Origin: Sphingomonas sp. PP-CE-3A-406
GTDB lineage: Bacteria > Pseudomonadota > Alphaproteobacteria > Sphingomonadales > Sphingomonadaceae
Direction: 5' to 3'
Assembly (NCBI RefSeq): GCF_003688625.1
Contig: NZ_RCWY01000003.1
Location: 1,099,485 to 1,163,484, forward strand
Length of the DNA stretch: 64,000 nucleotides
The stretch's first letter is position 1. Every line of letters begins with the position of its first letter. Shown here piece after piece: positions 33,021 through 45,820 of this stretch. The position numbers were made by a program, and so were the translations under genes. The notes beneath the pieces are model-generated. The model was not told the DNA's origin. It saw nothing but the letters and a program-made list of their open reading frames with translations, and searched no databases.

Positions 33021-34271
33021 ATGATCCTGTCCCGCTATGAACGGATGATAGCCCGCCGCTATCTGCTGCCGGGCAAGGGCGAGGCGTTCATCTTCCTCGT
33101 CGCCTCGATCAGCCTGGTCGCGGTGATGCTCGGCGTCGCCGCGCTGGTGATCGTGATGAGCGTGATGAACGGCTTCCGCGCCGAGCTGTTCGACAAGATC
33201 GTCGGGCTCAACGGTCATGCGGTGGTGCAGGGCGTCGGCAACCGGCTCCCCGACTGGCGCGAGATCGTCGCACAGGCGCAGAAAACGCCGGGCGTCACCA
33301 GCGCGCTGCCGCTGATCGAACAGCCGCTCGCCGCCACCTATAACGGCCGCGCCGAGGCTGTGCTGGTACGCGGCATGCGCGTCGACGACATCCGTCGCAA
33401 TTCGACGATCAGCAACAAGATCGTGATGGGCTCGCTATCGTCGATCACGCAAGGGTCCGGCCGCGTCGCGATCGGCTCGCGCCTCGCCGAGTCGCTCGGT
33501 GCGCAGGTCGGGTCGGAGATTTCGCTGTTCAGCCCGCAAGGCCAGACGACACCGTTCGGCACCGTCCCGCGGATCGTCAGCTACACGGTCGGCGCGATCT
33601 TCGAGATCGGCGTTTATGATTACGACAAGGCGTACATCATCATGCCGATCGAGGACGCGCAGACGCTCCTCCTGATGGGCGACGCCGCCGGCATGGTCGA
33701 GCTGAAGACGGTCGATGCGGACCGCGTCGGCGAGATTCTCAAGCCGCTCGCCGACAAGATTGGCGGGCAGGCGGTGATCCAGGACTGGCGGACGATGAAC
33801 GCGCAATTGTTCGAGGCGCTGGCGGTCGAGCGCGTCGCGATGTTCACCGTGCTCTCGATCATCATCCTGGTCGCGGTGTTCAACATCCTGTCGTCGCTGA
33901 TCATGCTGGTCCGCGCCAAGACGCGCGACATCGCGATCCTCCGCACGATGGGCGCCACGCGTGGTTCGATGATGCGGATCTTCATCGTCGTCGGCACCAC
34001 CATCGGGGCGCTCGGCACGGTCGCCGGGCTCGTGCTCGGCTTCATCTTCCTGTTCTACCGACAGGGCGTGGTGAACTTCGTCCAGCTCGTCACCGGCCAG
34101 AACCTGTGGGATCCGTCGATCCGCTACCTGACCGAACTCCCGTCGAAGACCGACCCCGTCGAGATCGTCGTGATCGCGCTGATGGCGCTCGTCTTCAGCT
34201 TCCTCGCAACGCTCTATCCGGCCTGGAAAGCGGCGAGTACCGACCCCGTGCAGGTGCTGCGTTATGAATGA
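33021..34271 (+). CDS. lolC: Lipoprotein-releasing ABC transporter permease LolC/LolE
   Basis: 416 residues from start 33021 (MILSRYERMIARRYLLPGKG). MacB/FtsX-type topology: TM1 ~20-48 (FIFLVASISLVAVMLGVAAL), a large periplasmic domain (~50-270), then three TM helices (~275-300, 325-350, 385-405) with ILRTMGATRGSMMRIFIVVG, the coupling-helix signature. With LolD it forms the inner-membrane complex that hands outer-membrane lipoproteins to LolA. lolC-lolD overlap by 8 bases. An upstream in-frame start at 32907 lies in non-coding-like sequence and is rejected. Confidence 0.95.
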   Translation: MILSRYERMIARRYLLPGKGEAFIFLVASISLVAVMLGVAALVIVMSVMNGFRAELFDKIVGLNGHAVVQGVGNRLPDWREIVAQAQKTPGVTSALPLIEQPLAATYNGRAEAVLVRGMRVDDIRRNSTISNKIVMGSLSSITQGSGRVAIGSRLAESLGAQVGSEISLFSPQGQTTPFGTVPRIVSYTVGAIFEIGVYDYDKAYIIMPIEDAQTLLLMGDAAGMVELKTVDADRVGEILKPLADKIGGQAVIQDWRTMNAQLFEALAVERVAMFTVLSIIILVAVFNILSSLIMLVRAKTRDIAILRTMGATRGSMMRIFIVVGTTIGALGTVAGLVLGFIFLFYRQGVVNFVQLVTGQNLWDPSIRYLTELPSKTDPVEIVVIALMALVFSFLATLYPAWKAASTDPVQVLRYE

Positions 34272-34977
34272 AGGCCTCAAAATCGATCGCCAGATCGAGA
34301 AGTTCGACGATTATGTCCTCCAGACCAGCGGACTGACCAAGAGCTTCACGCAGGGCGGCGCGACCATCGACGTGTTGCGCGGCGTCGACCTCGCGATCGC
34401 ACCGGGCGAGATCGTCGCGCTGCTCGGGCCGTCGGGCTCGGGCAAGTCGACTCTGTTGCAGGCCGTGGGCCTGCTCGAAGGCGGTTTCCAGGGATCGATC
34501 AGGATCGCCGGCACCGAGGCGGCCAAGCTCAACGCGCACGAGCGGACCGTGGTGCGCCGTGACAGCCTCGGCTTCGTCTACCAGTTCCATCACCTCCTGC
34601 CGGACTTCAACGCGACCGAGAACGTCGTCCTCCCGCAGCTCGTCCACGGCGCCACGCGGGTCGAGGCGGACCGGCGGGCAGCGGAATTGCTGACGCAACT
34701 CGGTCTCGGCCACCGCCTGACGCACCGCCCGAGCCAGCTCTCCGGCGGCGAGCAGCAGCGCGTCGCGGTCGCCCGCGCGCTCGCCAACAAGCCGGCGCTG
34801 GTGCTGGCGGACGAGCCGACCGGCAATCTCGACGAACACACCGCCGACATCGTCTTTGCCGAGTTCATCCGGCTTGTGCGCGAACAGGGCACCGCGGCGG
34901 TGGTCGCGACGCATAACGAGCGGCTCGCGGCGCGCATGGACCGCGTGCTGCGACTGCACGAGGGACGGTTGGCGTGA
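34264..34977 (+). CDS. lolD: Lipoprotein-releasing system ATP-binding protein LolD
   Basis: 237-residue ABC ATPase. Walker A GPSGSGKST (~residues 57-65), Q-loop region VYQFHHLLPDFNATENV, signature LSGGEQQRVAVARAL (~159-173), Walker B LVLADEPTGNLD and H-switch VVATHNE. The QFHHLLPDF segment is typical of LolD/MacB subfamily. It energises lipoprotein release by the preceding permease. Confidence 0.96.
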   Translation: MNEGLKIDRQIEKFDDYVLQTSGLTKSFTQGGATIDVLRGVDLAIAPGEIVALLGPSGSGKSTLLQAVGLLEGGFQGSIRIAGTEAAKLNAHERTVVRRDSLGFVYQFHHLLPDFNATENVVLPQLVHGATRVEADRRAAELLTQLGLGHRLTHRPSQLSGGEQQRVAVARALANKPALVLADEPTGNLDEHTADIVFAEFIRLVREQGTAAVVATHNERLAARMDRVLRLHEGRLA

Positions 34978-35570
34978 CCTGGGGCGAGACGCCGACGCTG
35001 ACCGGGCGTCACGTCACGCTCCGCGCTTTTGTCGCCGACGACATGGACGCACTGGTCGCGGCGGCGTCGGCGGACAATTTGTGGGACACTTTCTACGCCA
35101 ACGTCGCGATGATGAAGGCGCCCGATCGCTGGCTCGCCGCGGCGTTGCGCGAGCAGGACTTCGGCCGGGCGCGGTTGTTCGCAGTAGTGGCAGGCGGGAC
35201 CGTCGTCGGGACCACCCGCTTCATGCGTATGAACGAGGGCAACAAGCGGCTCGAAATCGGCGGCACCTTCTACGCCAAGTCCGTCCAGCGCACCGGCGTC
35301 AACACCGAAGCCAAGCTGATGCTGCTGGCCCACGCCTTCGATGCCTTAGGCTGCGAATGCGTCCAGATCCGCACCGACTCGCTCAACAAGAACTCGCAGC
35401 GTGCGATTGAACGCCTCGGCGCCAAGCGTGACGGCGTCCTGCGCGGGCACCAGGTGATGGCCGACGGCCGCTTGCGCGACACCGTGGTCTACAGCATCCT
35501 CCGCCACGAATGGCCCGGCGTGCGCCAGAACCTGGCGTACCTGCTGGCCCGAAACGAGGACCGCCCATGA
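34974..35570 (+). CDS. GNAT family N-acetyltransferase (RimL-like)
   Basis: 198 residues, start GTG at 34974 overlapping the lolD stop (GTGA). Pattern of RimJ/RimL acetyltransferases: LTGRHVTLRAFVADDMDALV, VVGTTRFMRMNEGNKRLEIG, the TFYAKSVQRTGVNTEAKLML region and QIRTDSLNKNSQRAIERLGA with K-R-DGVLRGH, as in YjgM/aminoacyl-type GNATs. Substrate unknown. It is translationally coupled on both sides (next start overlaps its stop). Confidence 0.88.
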   Translation: MTWGETPTLTGRHVTLRAFVADDMDALVAAASADNLWDTFYANVAMMKAPDRWLAAALREQDFGRARLFAVVAGGTVVGTTRFMRMNEGNKRLEIGGTFYAKSVQRTGVNTEAKLMLLAHAFDALGCECVQIRTDSLNKNSQRAIERLGAKRDGVLRGHQVMADGRLRDTVVYSILRHEWPGVRQNLAYLLARNEDRP

Positions 35571-36046
35571 CCGCGATCACCGACTTCACCGTAAAGACCG
35601 CCGACGGCAGCGCGGCCTCGCTCGAACCCTATCGCGGCAAGGTGCTGTTGATCGTGAACACCGCCTCGAAATGCGGCTTCACCCCGCAATATGACGGACT
35701 CGAAGCGCTACATCGCGACTATGCCGATCGAGATTTCGAAGTGCTCGCCTTCCCGTGCAACCAGTTCGGCGGTCAGGAGCCGGGTGACGCGGCGGAGATC
35801 GCTAATTTCTGCACGCTGACGTACGACGTGACGTTCCCGGTGTTCGCGAAGGTCGACGTCAACGGGGCAGGGGCGGACCCGTTGTTCGAGCGGTTGAAGT
35901 CGGACGCGCCGGGCGTGCTGGGGTCGAAGGCCATCAAGTGGAACTTCACCAAGTTCCTGGTTGGGCGCGATGGGGAGGTGGTGGATCGCTATGCGCCGAC
36001 CACCAAGCCCGAAGACATCCGCAAGGATATCGAGAAGCTGCTGTAG
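35567..36046 (+). CDS. gpx: Glutathione peroxidase family protein
   Basis: 159 residues. Thioredoxin-like fold with the peroxidatic cysteine in NTASKCGFTPQYDGL (~Cys36), the second motif LAFPCNQFGGQEPG (~60-73; resolving-Cys region) and WNFTKFLVGRDGEVVDRY near the C-terminus. Reduces hydrogen peroxide or lipid hydroperoxides with thioredoxin or glutathione. Start ATG at 35567 overlaps the GNAT stop. Last gene of lolC-lolD-GNAT-gpx. Confidence 0.94.
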   Translation: MTAITDFTVKTADGSAASLEPYRGKVLLIVNTASKCGFTPQYDGLEALHRDYADRDFEVLAFPCNQFGGQEPGDAAEIANFCTLTYDVTFPVFAKVDVNGAGADPLFERLKSDAPGVLGSKAIKWNFTKFLVGRDGEVVDRYAPTTKPEDIRKDIEKLL

Positions 36047-36069
36047 AAGCCGTCGACCCACACCTGGCA

Positions 36070-36172
36070 CCACCCGGCGAAGGCCGGGGCCCAGTTGGAA
36101 AGGTCGCAGTAACGAAGCGCAGACTTCAGTTAGCGACGTCTCCCAACTGGGCCCCGGCCTTCGCCGGGGTGG
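36070..36172. repeat. Inverted repeat, family B (copy 2)
   Basis: Starts CCACCCGGCGAAGGCCGGGG and ends CCCCGGCCTTCGCCGGGGTGG-like, with CCCAGTTGG / CCAACTGGG inner boxes. Lies just after gpx and may end that transcript. Confidence 0.75.
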
Positions 36173-36209
36173 CGCTTGAGGGGATAAGCTGGCGTATCCC
36201 GAAACAAGC

Positions 36210-36265
36210 TTGTTCCCCCGCGAAGGCGGGGGCCCAGACTGGACTCCCGCCTTCGCGGGAGAACA
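36210..36265. repeat. Palindromic element, family A (copy 3)
   Basis: TTGTTCCCCCGCGAAGGCGG at the left, CGCCTTCGCGGGAGAACA at the right, core GCCCAGACTGG. Abuts the stop of the convergent HdeD-like gene (36268). Confidence 0.8.
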
Positions 36266-36267
36266 CC

Positions 36268-36855
36268 CTAGACCGAAAACGCCGGCGCGCCCTTCTTGTG
36301 CGCGAGCGCCGAAGCAACCGAAGTCACCCCACCAAACAGGAAACTTATCCCCAGCACATACCCCGGCAGCGTCAACGCCGACCAAGGCAGCGTCGCCAGC
36401 ACGATCACCGCCAGCAGTATGTTCACTACGCCCAGCGCGATCATCAATCCCTTGCCCCGTCGAAACCGCGCCCCAAGCCCGATTTCCAGCGCCCCACGCA
36501 CACCCAGCCAAACCGCAATCAGCAACGTCAGCGAGATCGCCCCCGTGGCTGGCTCGAACGCCATGATCAGCCCGATCACCAGCGACACCAGCCCGAACCC
36601 GATCGCATAACCACGTCCCTCATGTCCCTTGCCGGCAAACCCAGACACGATCGACACGATCCCGGCCGCAATGAAGAACGCCCCGATCACCAGAGTCGCG
36701 GCATAAGTCGCGGAAAAAGGCGATGCGAACGCCATGATTCCGAGCACCACCGACAGCACGCCGTAAGCCAGCATCCACCCCCAGCCAGCGCCTGCGCGCG
36801 GCGTCCCCGCAGGGGTGGTTTCAGTATCGGCAAATCGCCCGCGAGGATCGGTCAT
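36268..36855 (-). CDS. HdeD family membrane protein (DUF308)
   Basis: 195 residues from start 36855 (MTDPRGRFADTE). Six TM helices in three pairs (~32-55, 60-80, 88-108, 112-130, 140-160, 165-185), with repeated patterns GWGWMLAYGVLSVVLGIMAF and LTLLIAVWLGVRGALEIGLG, the DUF308 repeat found in HdeD acid-resistance membrane proteins. Function beyond a stress-linked membrane role is unclear. Divergent from dnaE with a ~105-base gap. Confidence 0.85.
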   Translation of the reverse strand: MTDPRGRFADTETTPAGTPRAGAGWGWMLAYGVLSVVLGIMAFASPFSATYAATLVIGAFFIAAGIVSIVSGFAGKGHEGRGYAIGFGLVSLVIGLIMAFEPATGAISLTLLIAVWLGVRGALEIGLGARFRRGKGLMIALGVVNILLAVIVLATLPWSALTLPGYVLGISFLFGGVTSVASALAHKKGAPAFSV

Positions 36856-36961
36856 AAGAAATGCTCCCAGAAGTCCCCGCCGCAACGGCTCGTCGTGTCC
36901 ACGGTTCCGATTGGACTCATCCCCGCTGGTCGAATCACGCCGCAGCGCCTACCTCCGGTCG

Positions 36962-40525
<3,564 letters not shown>

Positions 40526-40543
40526 CAGCTTGGGAGAGCATGA

Positions 40544-42136
40544 ATGCTGGGTGGAATGCAGGATTTCGAGCTTCGTGTTCCCCGCCTGATCGACCACGCG
40601 GCACGCGAACACGGCGCGAGGGAACTCGTCAGCAACTGGGCCGATGGTCGCGAGACGCGTACCAACTGGGCCGGCATCTCCCGCGACGCCCGCAAACTGG
40701 CTCAAGCGCTCGAAAAGCTGGGCGTAGCGCCCGGTGACCGGGTCGCGACGCTGGCTATGAACCACGCGCACCACCTCGTCGCCTGGTACGGCACGATCGG
40801 CATGGGCGGGGTGATCCACACGATCAACCCGCGGCTGTTCGACGAACAGCTCGTCTACATCGCCAACCACGCCGAAGACCGCGTGATGCTCTACGACAAG
40901 GCATTCCAGCCGCTCGTCGACCGCCTGCGCGCGCAATGGGGCAGCATCCGCCATTACGTGTGCTTCGACGATCTCGGCCCCGACGGCTTCCAGGCGCTGC
41001 TCGACGCCGAGGACGGCGATTACGAGTGGGTCGAGGGGCCGGAGCGCGAGCCGTGCATGCTCTGCTACACCAGCGGCACCACCGGCAATCCGAAGGGCGT
41101 GCTCTACACGCACCGCTCGACGCTGATCCACGCGATGGCCGAGGTCGCGCCGTGGGTGTTCGATCTCTCCCCCAACGCCGTCGTGCTCCCCGTCGTGCCG
41201 ATGTTCCACGCTGCCGCCTGGGGCCTGCCGTTCGCCTGTGCATTGTCGGGGGCCAAGGTCGTCTATTCCGCGGTCAACGATCCGGCCGTGCTGTGCCGCC
41301 TGATGAACGACGAGAAGGTTACGCACTCCGCCGGCGTGCCGACCGTCTGGCTGGCGATGTTCGGTCACATGGACGCGACCGGTGACGCGCCCGCGCACCT
41401 GCGGCTGGTCACGATCGGCGGCTCGGCCGCGCCGCGCGCGATGATCGAGCGGATCATGGGCATGGGCGCGACCGTCAAGCACCTCTGGGGCATGACCGAG
41501 ACCTCGCCGATCGGCACCGCCGGCTTCGCGCCCCCACACTGGGAGGACATGAGCCACGAGGAGAAGCTGGACCTCGTCGGCAAGCAGGGCAGCGTCCCGT
41601 TCGGGATAGAACTTCGCATCATCGACGACGAAGGCACGGTGCTAGCCCGCGACGGCAAGGTCGCCGGCCGCTTGCAGGTGAGGGGCCCCTGGGTGGTCCA
41701 ACGCTATTTCGGCGCCGACGAGGACGCGGTCGACGCGGACGGCTGGTTCGATACCGGCGACGTCGCGATGCTGCATGCGGACGGCACGATGCAGATCACC
41801 GATCGCTCGAAGGACGTCATCAAGTCCGGCGGCGAATGGATCAGCTCGGTCGATCTCGAGAACGCGGCGGTCGGCTGTCCGGGCGTGGCGGAGGCGGCGG
41901 CGATCAGCATCCACCACCCCAAGTGGGACGAGCGCCCGCTGCTGCTGGTCGTCCGCAAACCCGGCAGCGACGTCGGAGAAGCCGAGATCCGCGACCATCT
42001 GGCCAAGCACGTTGCGAAATGGTGGCTCCCCGACGCGATCGTCTTCGTCGACGACCTGCCCCACACCGCAACGGGCAAGCTCCTCAAGAGAGCCCTACGC
42101 GAACGCTTCAGGAACTTCGTGTTGGCGACGGCTTAG
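40544..42136 (+). CDS. Acyl-CoA ligase (AMP-dependent, long-chain fatty acid type)
   Basis: 530 residues. ANL superfamily: P-loop YTSGTTGNPKGVLYTHRS (~177-194), VVPMFHAAAWGLPF, A5 WGMTETSP (~308-315), A7 GWFDTGDVA (~404-412), A8 RSKDVIKSGGEWISSVDLEN (~426-445) and the C-terminal catalytic Lys in TATGKLLKRAL. Closest pattern is medium/long-chain fatty-acyl-CoA synthetases (FadD-like, AlkK type). It activates a carboxylic acid to the CoA thioester through an acyl-adenylate. Shares strand with dnaE and the rut genes but is separated from rut by a repeat. Confidence 0.9.
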   Translation: MLGGMQDFELRVPRLIDHAAREHGARELVSNWADGRETRTNWAGISRDARKLAQALEKLGVAPGDRVATLAMNHAHHLVAWYGTIGMGGVIHTINPRLFDEQLVYIANHAEDRVMLYDKAFQPLVDRLRAQWGSIRHYVCFDDLGPDGFQALLDAEDGDYEWVEGPEREPCMLCYTSGTTGNPKGVLYTHRSTLIHAMAEVAPWVFDLSPNAVVLPVVPMFHAAAWGLPFACALSGAKVVYSAVNDPAVLCRLMNDEKVTHSAGVPTVWLAMFGHMDATGDAPAHLRLVTIGGSAAPRAMIERIMGMGATVKHLWGMTETSPIGTAGFAPPHWEDMSHEEKLDLVGKQGSVPFGIELRIIDDEGTVLARDGKVAGRLQVRGPWVVQRYFGADEDAVDADGWFDTGDVAMLHADGTMQITDRSKDVIKSGGEWISSVDLENAAVGCPGVAEAAAISIHHPKWDERPLLLVVRKPGSDVGEAEIRDHLAKHVAKWWLPDAIVFVDDLPHTATGKLLKRALRERFRNFVLATA

Positions 42137-42224
42137 CCTGCCTCGTCATGCCGGATTCGTTCCGGCATCCGCGGGCTACGAACTTGCGAACATAGGAGAC
42201 GCTGCGCGGTCAGTTCGCCGTTCC

Positions 42225-42281
42225 TTGTTCTCCCGCGAAGGCGGGAGCCCAGTCTGGGTCCCCGCCTTCGCGGGGAAACAA
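42225..42281. repeat. 57-bp palindromic element, family A (copy 5)
   Basis: TTGTTCTCCCGCGAAGGCGG ... CGCCTTCGCGGGGAAACAA with core GCCCAGTCTGGG. Lies between the ligase and rutB. Confidence 0.85.
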
Positions 42282-42362
42282 GTTTTCTGCCCCCCGACGC
42301 TCCCCAACCGCCCAATTCATTTCGCACTTGCACAATTCCGACGATGCAGCGAGCTTGTCACA

Positions 42363-43091
<729 letters not shown>

Positions 43092-43099
43092 CCCTTCCT

Positions 43100-43180
43100 T
43101 GTTCCCTCGCGAACGCGGGGGGCCAGGAATCACGAACGCTACCGCCCGCAACCCTGGACCCCCGCCTCCGCGGGGGAACG
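43100..43180. repeat. Expanded/diverged family A-like element between rutB and rutC
   Basis: Ends TTGTTCCCTCGCGAACGCGG and CCGCCTCCGCGGGGGAAC match family A, but the core is longer (81 bases in total). It interrupts the otherwise compact rut operon without breaking a gene. Confidence 0.6.
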
Positions 43181-43202
43181 GTGAGGACCTGAAAGGATGA
43201 CA

Positions 43203-43586
43203 ATGCCGTTCGAAGCCATCAACCCACCCCAGTTCCCGACCCCGATCGCCCCCTATTCGGCCGCCGCGAAGGCCGGCAACACGATCTACGTCTCGGGCGT
43301 GCTGGCACTGGGCGAGGGCGGCACGGTCCTCCACGTCGGCGACGCCGCAGCCCAAACCCGCGCCGTCCTCGACACCATCAAGACCACGCTCGAAGCCGCC
43401 GGTGCGACACTCGCCGACGTCGCCTTCAACCACATCTTCCTGAAAGACCTCGCCGACTACGCCGCCTTCAACACGGTCTACGCCGAGTATTTCCCCGGCC
43501 CCAAGCCCGCGCGCTACTGCATCAAGACAGACCTCGTGAAGCCCGACTGCCTCGTCGAGATCGCCAGCATCGCCCACCTCGCCTGA
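43203..43586 (+). CDS. rutC: 3-aminoacrylate deaminase RutC (RidA family)
   Basis: 127 residues from ATG 43203, which has GAAAGG six bases upstream; the ATG at 43197 has no room for that site. RidA/YjgF fold: APYSAAAKAGNTIYVSGVLA, QTRAVLDTIKTTLEAAGATL, and the conserved Arg in GPKPARYCIKTDLVKPDCLV with EIASIAH. It speeds conversion of 3-aminoacrylate to malonate semialdehyde. The stop overlaps the rutD start by one base. Confidence 0.94.
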   Translation: MPFEAINPPQFPTPIAPYSAAAKAGNTIYVSGVLALGEGGTVLHVGDAAAQTRAVLDTIKTTLEAAGATLADVAFNHIFLKDLADYAAFNTVYAEYFPGPKPARYCIKTDLVKPDCLVEIASIAHLA

Positions 43587-44374
43587 TGGGGAATGCAGGC
43601 GGCATCCATTGGGAGGAACACGGCCAGCCCGACGGCCCCGCGATCCTCCTGTCGAGCGGCCTCGGCGGCTCGGGCAGCTATTGGCAGCCGAACCTCGCGG
43701 CCCTCGGCGCCGGCCACCGCGTCATCACCTACGACCACCGCGGCACCGGCCGCTCCGACGCCCACGTTCCCGGCGACCTGACCGTCGACGCAATGGCCGC
43801 CGACGTCGTCGCGCTCATGGACGCGATCGGGCTCGAGAGCAGCACCTTCATCGGTCACGCGCTCGGCGGCCATATCGGCCTCGCGCTGGCCCTGTCCGCG
43901 CCCGAACGGCTCGAACGCCTCGTCGTCATCAACGGCTGGGCCAAGCTCGACCCGCATACCGCGCGCTGCTTCGATACCCGGCTCGCGCTGCTGAAAGACA
44001 GCGGCCCGCGCGCGTATCTCCACGCGCAACCGCTGTTCCTCTACCCGCCGCAATGGATTTCGGACCATCACGACCGGATTCAGGACGAGGAGGAGGCGAT
44101 GCTCGCGCATTTCCCCGGCGCGGAGATGATCCAGCGACGCGTCGCGGCGGTCCGCCGGTTCAACATCGCCGGCCGCCTCGACGAGATCCGCGTCCCGACG
44201 TTGCTGGTCGCCTCCGACGACGACATGCTCGTGCCGCCGTCTGCTTCTGAAAAGCTCGCCGCCGGCATCCCGGGCGCGCAGCTTGCGCGAATGGCGGCAG
44301 GCGCGCACGCGTGCAACGTTACCCGCGCGGAGCATTTCAACATGTGGCTGCTCGACTGGCTCGACGGCGAATAG
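43586..44374 (+). CDS. rutD: RutD, alpha/beta-hydrolase-fold aminoacrylate hydrolase
   Basis: 262 residues. Alpha/beta hydrolase with LLSSGLGGSGSYWQPNL (oxyanion region), TYDHRGTGRSD, GHALGG in place of the usual GHSxGG nucleophile elbow, late Asp in VASDDDMLVPP and His in GAHACNVT. The Ala at the nucleophile position is also found in E. coli RutD, so it is a family trait. SVNGW-like INGWAKLDPHTARCF and QPLFLYPPQW are RutD-specific. Acts with RutC on 3-aminoacrylate. Confidence 0.94.
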   Translation: MGNAGGIHWEEHGQPDGPAILLSSGLGGSGSYWQPNLAALGAGHRVITYDHRGTGRSDAHVPGDLTVDAMAADVVALMDAIGLESSTFIGHALGGHIGLALALSAPERLERLVVINGWAKLDPHTARCFDTRLALLKDSGPRAYLHAQPLFLYPPQWISDHHDRIQDEEEAMLAHFPGAEMIQRRVAAVRRFNIAGRLDEIRVPTLLVASDDDMLVPPSASEKLAAGIPGAQLARMAAGAHACNVTRAEHFNMWLLDWLDGE

Positions 44375-44383
44375 GAGCGGCAT

Positions 44384-45457
44384 ATGCAGGTCGGCGTCTT
44401 CGTGCCCATCAACAACAATGGCTGGCTGATCAGCGAGAACGCGCCGCAGTACAAACCGAGCTTCGACCTCAACAAGGCGATCGCGCAGGCCGCCGAGAAG
44501 CACGGCCTCGATTTCCTGCTGTCGATGATCAAGCTGCGCGGGTTCGGCGGCAAGACCGAATTCTGGGACTACGGGCTGGAGAGCTTCACGCTGATGGCCG
44601 GGCTCGCCGCCGTCACCGAAAAGATCAAGATCTACGCGACCTGCGCCACGCTGCTCGTGCCGCCCGCCTACGCCGCGCGGATGTGCAACACGATCGATTC
44701 GATCAGCCACGGGCGGTTTGGCCTCAACCTCATCACCGGCTGGCAGCCGCCCGAATATACGCAGATGGGCATGTGGCCCGGCGACGAGCATTTCCGCAAT
44801 CGCTACAAGATGCTCGACGAATACGCCCACATCCTCCGCGAACTGTGGGGGGAGGGGACGTCCGACTTCAAGGGCGACTATTACCAGATGACCGACTGCC
44901 GCGTCTGGCCCAAGCCGACCGGCGACATGAAGATCATCTGCGCCGGCTCCTCCGACGACGGCTTGGCGTTCTCGGCGAAATGGGCCGACTACGCGTTCTG
45001 CCTGGGGAAGGGCGTCAACACCCCGACCGCTTTTGCGTTCAACAACGATAGGCTGGCCGTCGCGACCGCGAAGACCGGCCGCGACGTGGAGATCTTCGTC
45101 CTGATCATGATCATCGCCGCCGAAACCGACGACGAGGCGATGGCGAAGTGGAAACACTATAACGCCGGCGTCGACGTCGACGCGATCGCCTGGCTGATCG
45201 ATCAGGGCGCGAAGGACACGCACAACACGGACACCAACGTCCGCCAGCTTGCCGCCCCCGAAGGCGCTGTCAACATCAACATGGGCACATTGGTCGGCTC
45301 GTACGAAAGCGTCGCGCGAATGCTCGACGAGATGGCCGCCGTCCCCAACACCGGCGGGGTCCTCCTGACCTTCGATGACTTCCTGGAGGGGGTGGAAGCA
45401 TTTGGGACACGTATCCAGCCGCTGATGAAGAGCCGCGTGGGTGTCGTCCCAAGCTGA
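44384..45457 (+). CDS. rutA: Pyrimidine monooxygenase RutA
   Basis: FMN-dependent luciferase-like monooxygenase that opens the uracil ring to ureidoacrylate peracid. 357 residues: N-terminal MQVGVFVPINNNGWLIS, HGLDFLLSMIKLRGFGGKTE, SHGRFGLNLITGWQPPEY, and AGSSDDGLAFSAKWADYAFC match RutA closely. It is last here, after rutD, whereas it is first in E. coli. Flavin reductase RutF and the permease RutG are not adjacent, so reduced FMN must come from elsewhere. Confidence 0.96.
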   Translation: MQVGVFVPINNNGWLISENAPQYKPSFDLNKAIAQAAEKHGLDFLLSMIKLRGFGGKTEFWDYGLESFTLMAGLAAVTEKIKIYATCATLLVPPAYAARMCNTIDSISHGRFGLNLITGWQPPEYTQMGMWPGDEHFRNRYKMLDEYAHILRELWGEGTSDFKGDYYQMTDCRVWPKPTGDMKIICAGSSDDGLAFSAKWADYAFCLGKGVNTPTAFAFNNDRLAVATAKTGRDVEIFVLIMIIAAETDDEAMAKWKHYNAGVDVDAIAWLIDQGAKDTHNTDTNVRQLAAPEGAVNINMGTLVGSYESVARMLDEMAAVPNTGGVLLTFDDFLEGVEAFGTRIQPLMKSRVGVVPS

Positions 45458-45503
45458 AGTGGCCGCTTCGTGGCCTAACCCGCCCCGACCGTCTTTTGCC
45501 TCG

Positions 45504-45570
45504 CCCTCTCCCGTCGGGAGAGGGAAGTGCCCCGCGGCATCTTCGCCGTGGAAAGGGTGAGGGCAAGAGG
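45504..45570. repeat. Palindromic element, family D (copy 2)
   Basis: CCCTCTCCCGTCGGGAGAGGG hairpin half (with one side of the composite) followed by GGGTGAGGGC. Shorter than the copy at 8700. Confidence 0.65.
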
Positions 45571-45605
45571 AGGGCGCGCGTGACGAAGCGATCACCGCAC
45601 AACCA

Positions 45606-45709
45606 CCACCCCGGCGAAGGCCGGGGCCCAATTGGGGAACGAAGATAATGGAGGGCAGCCTTCCCTTACGACCACCTTTCCAACTGGGCCCCGGCCTCCG
45701 CCGGGGGGG
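45606..45709. repeat. Inverted repeat, family B (copy 3)
   Basis: CCACCCCGGCGAAGGCCGGG ... CCCGGCCTCCGCCGGGGG, inner CCCAATTGGGG / CCAACTGGG boxes. Confidence 0.75.
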
Positions 45710-45741
45710 CAGGATTTGGGGTAAGGTTCCCTGAGCCAATG

Positions 45742-45798
45742 GTGTTCCCCCGCGAAGGCGGGGGCCCAGACTGGACTCCCGCCTTCGCGGGAGAACAA
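45742..45798. repeat. 57-bp palindromic element, family A (copy 6)
   Basis: TGTTCCCCCGCGAAGGCGG ... CGCCTTCGCGGGAGAACAA with core GCCCAGACTGG, nearly identical to the copy at 36210. Confidence 0.8.
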
Positions 45799-45820
45799 GA
45801 GGCGCTTGGAGCAGTAAGCG

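Larger units (their letters stand above)
45458..45820. other. Repeat-filled gap between rutA and the Kef-type antiporter
   Basis: 363 bases between convergent genes, almost entirely made of family D (from 45504), family B (from 45606) and family A (from 45742) elements in tandem. No coding potential. The hairpins may serve as a two-way transcription end. Confidence 0.7.

Noticed and set aside
43853..43875. RutD with alanine where alpha/beta hydrolases have the nucleophile serine, as a possible inactivation
   Set aside because: The same GHALG motif occurs in E. coli RutD, so it is a family property.
43514..45739. 741-codon minus-strand frame over rutD/rutA
   Set aside because: Shadow of the rut genes, which are clearly coding; no start context and repetitive Asp/Arg/His content.
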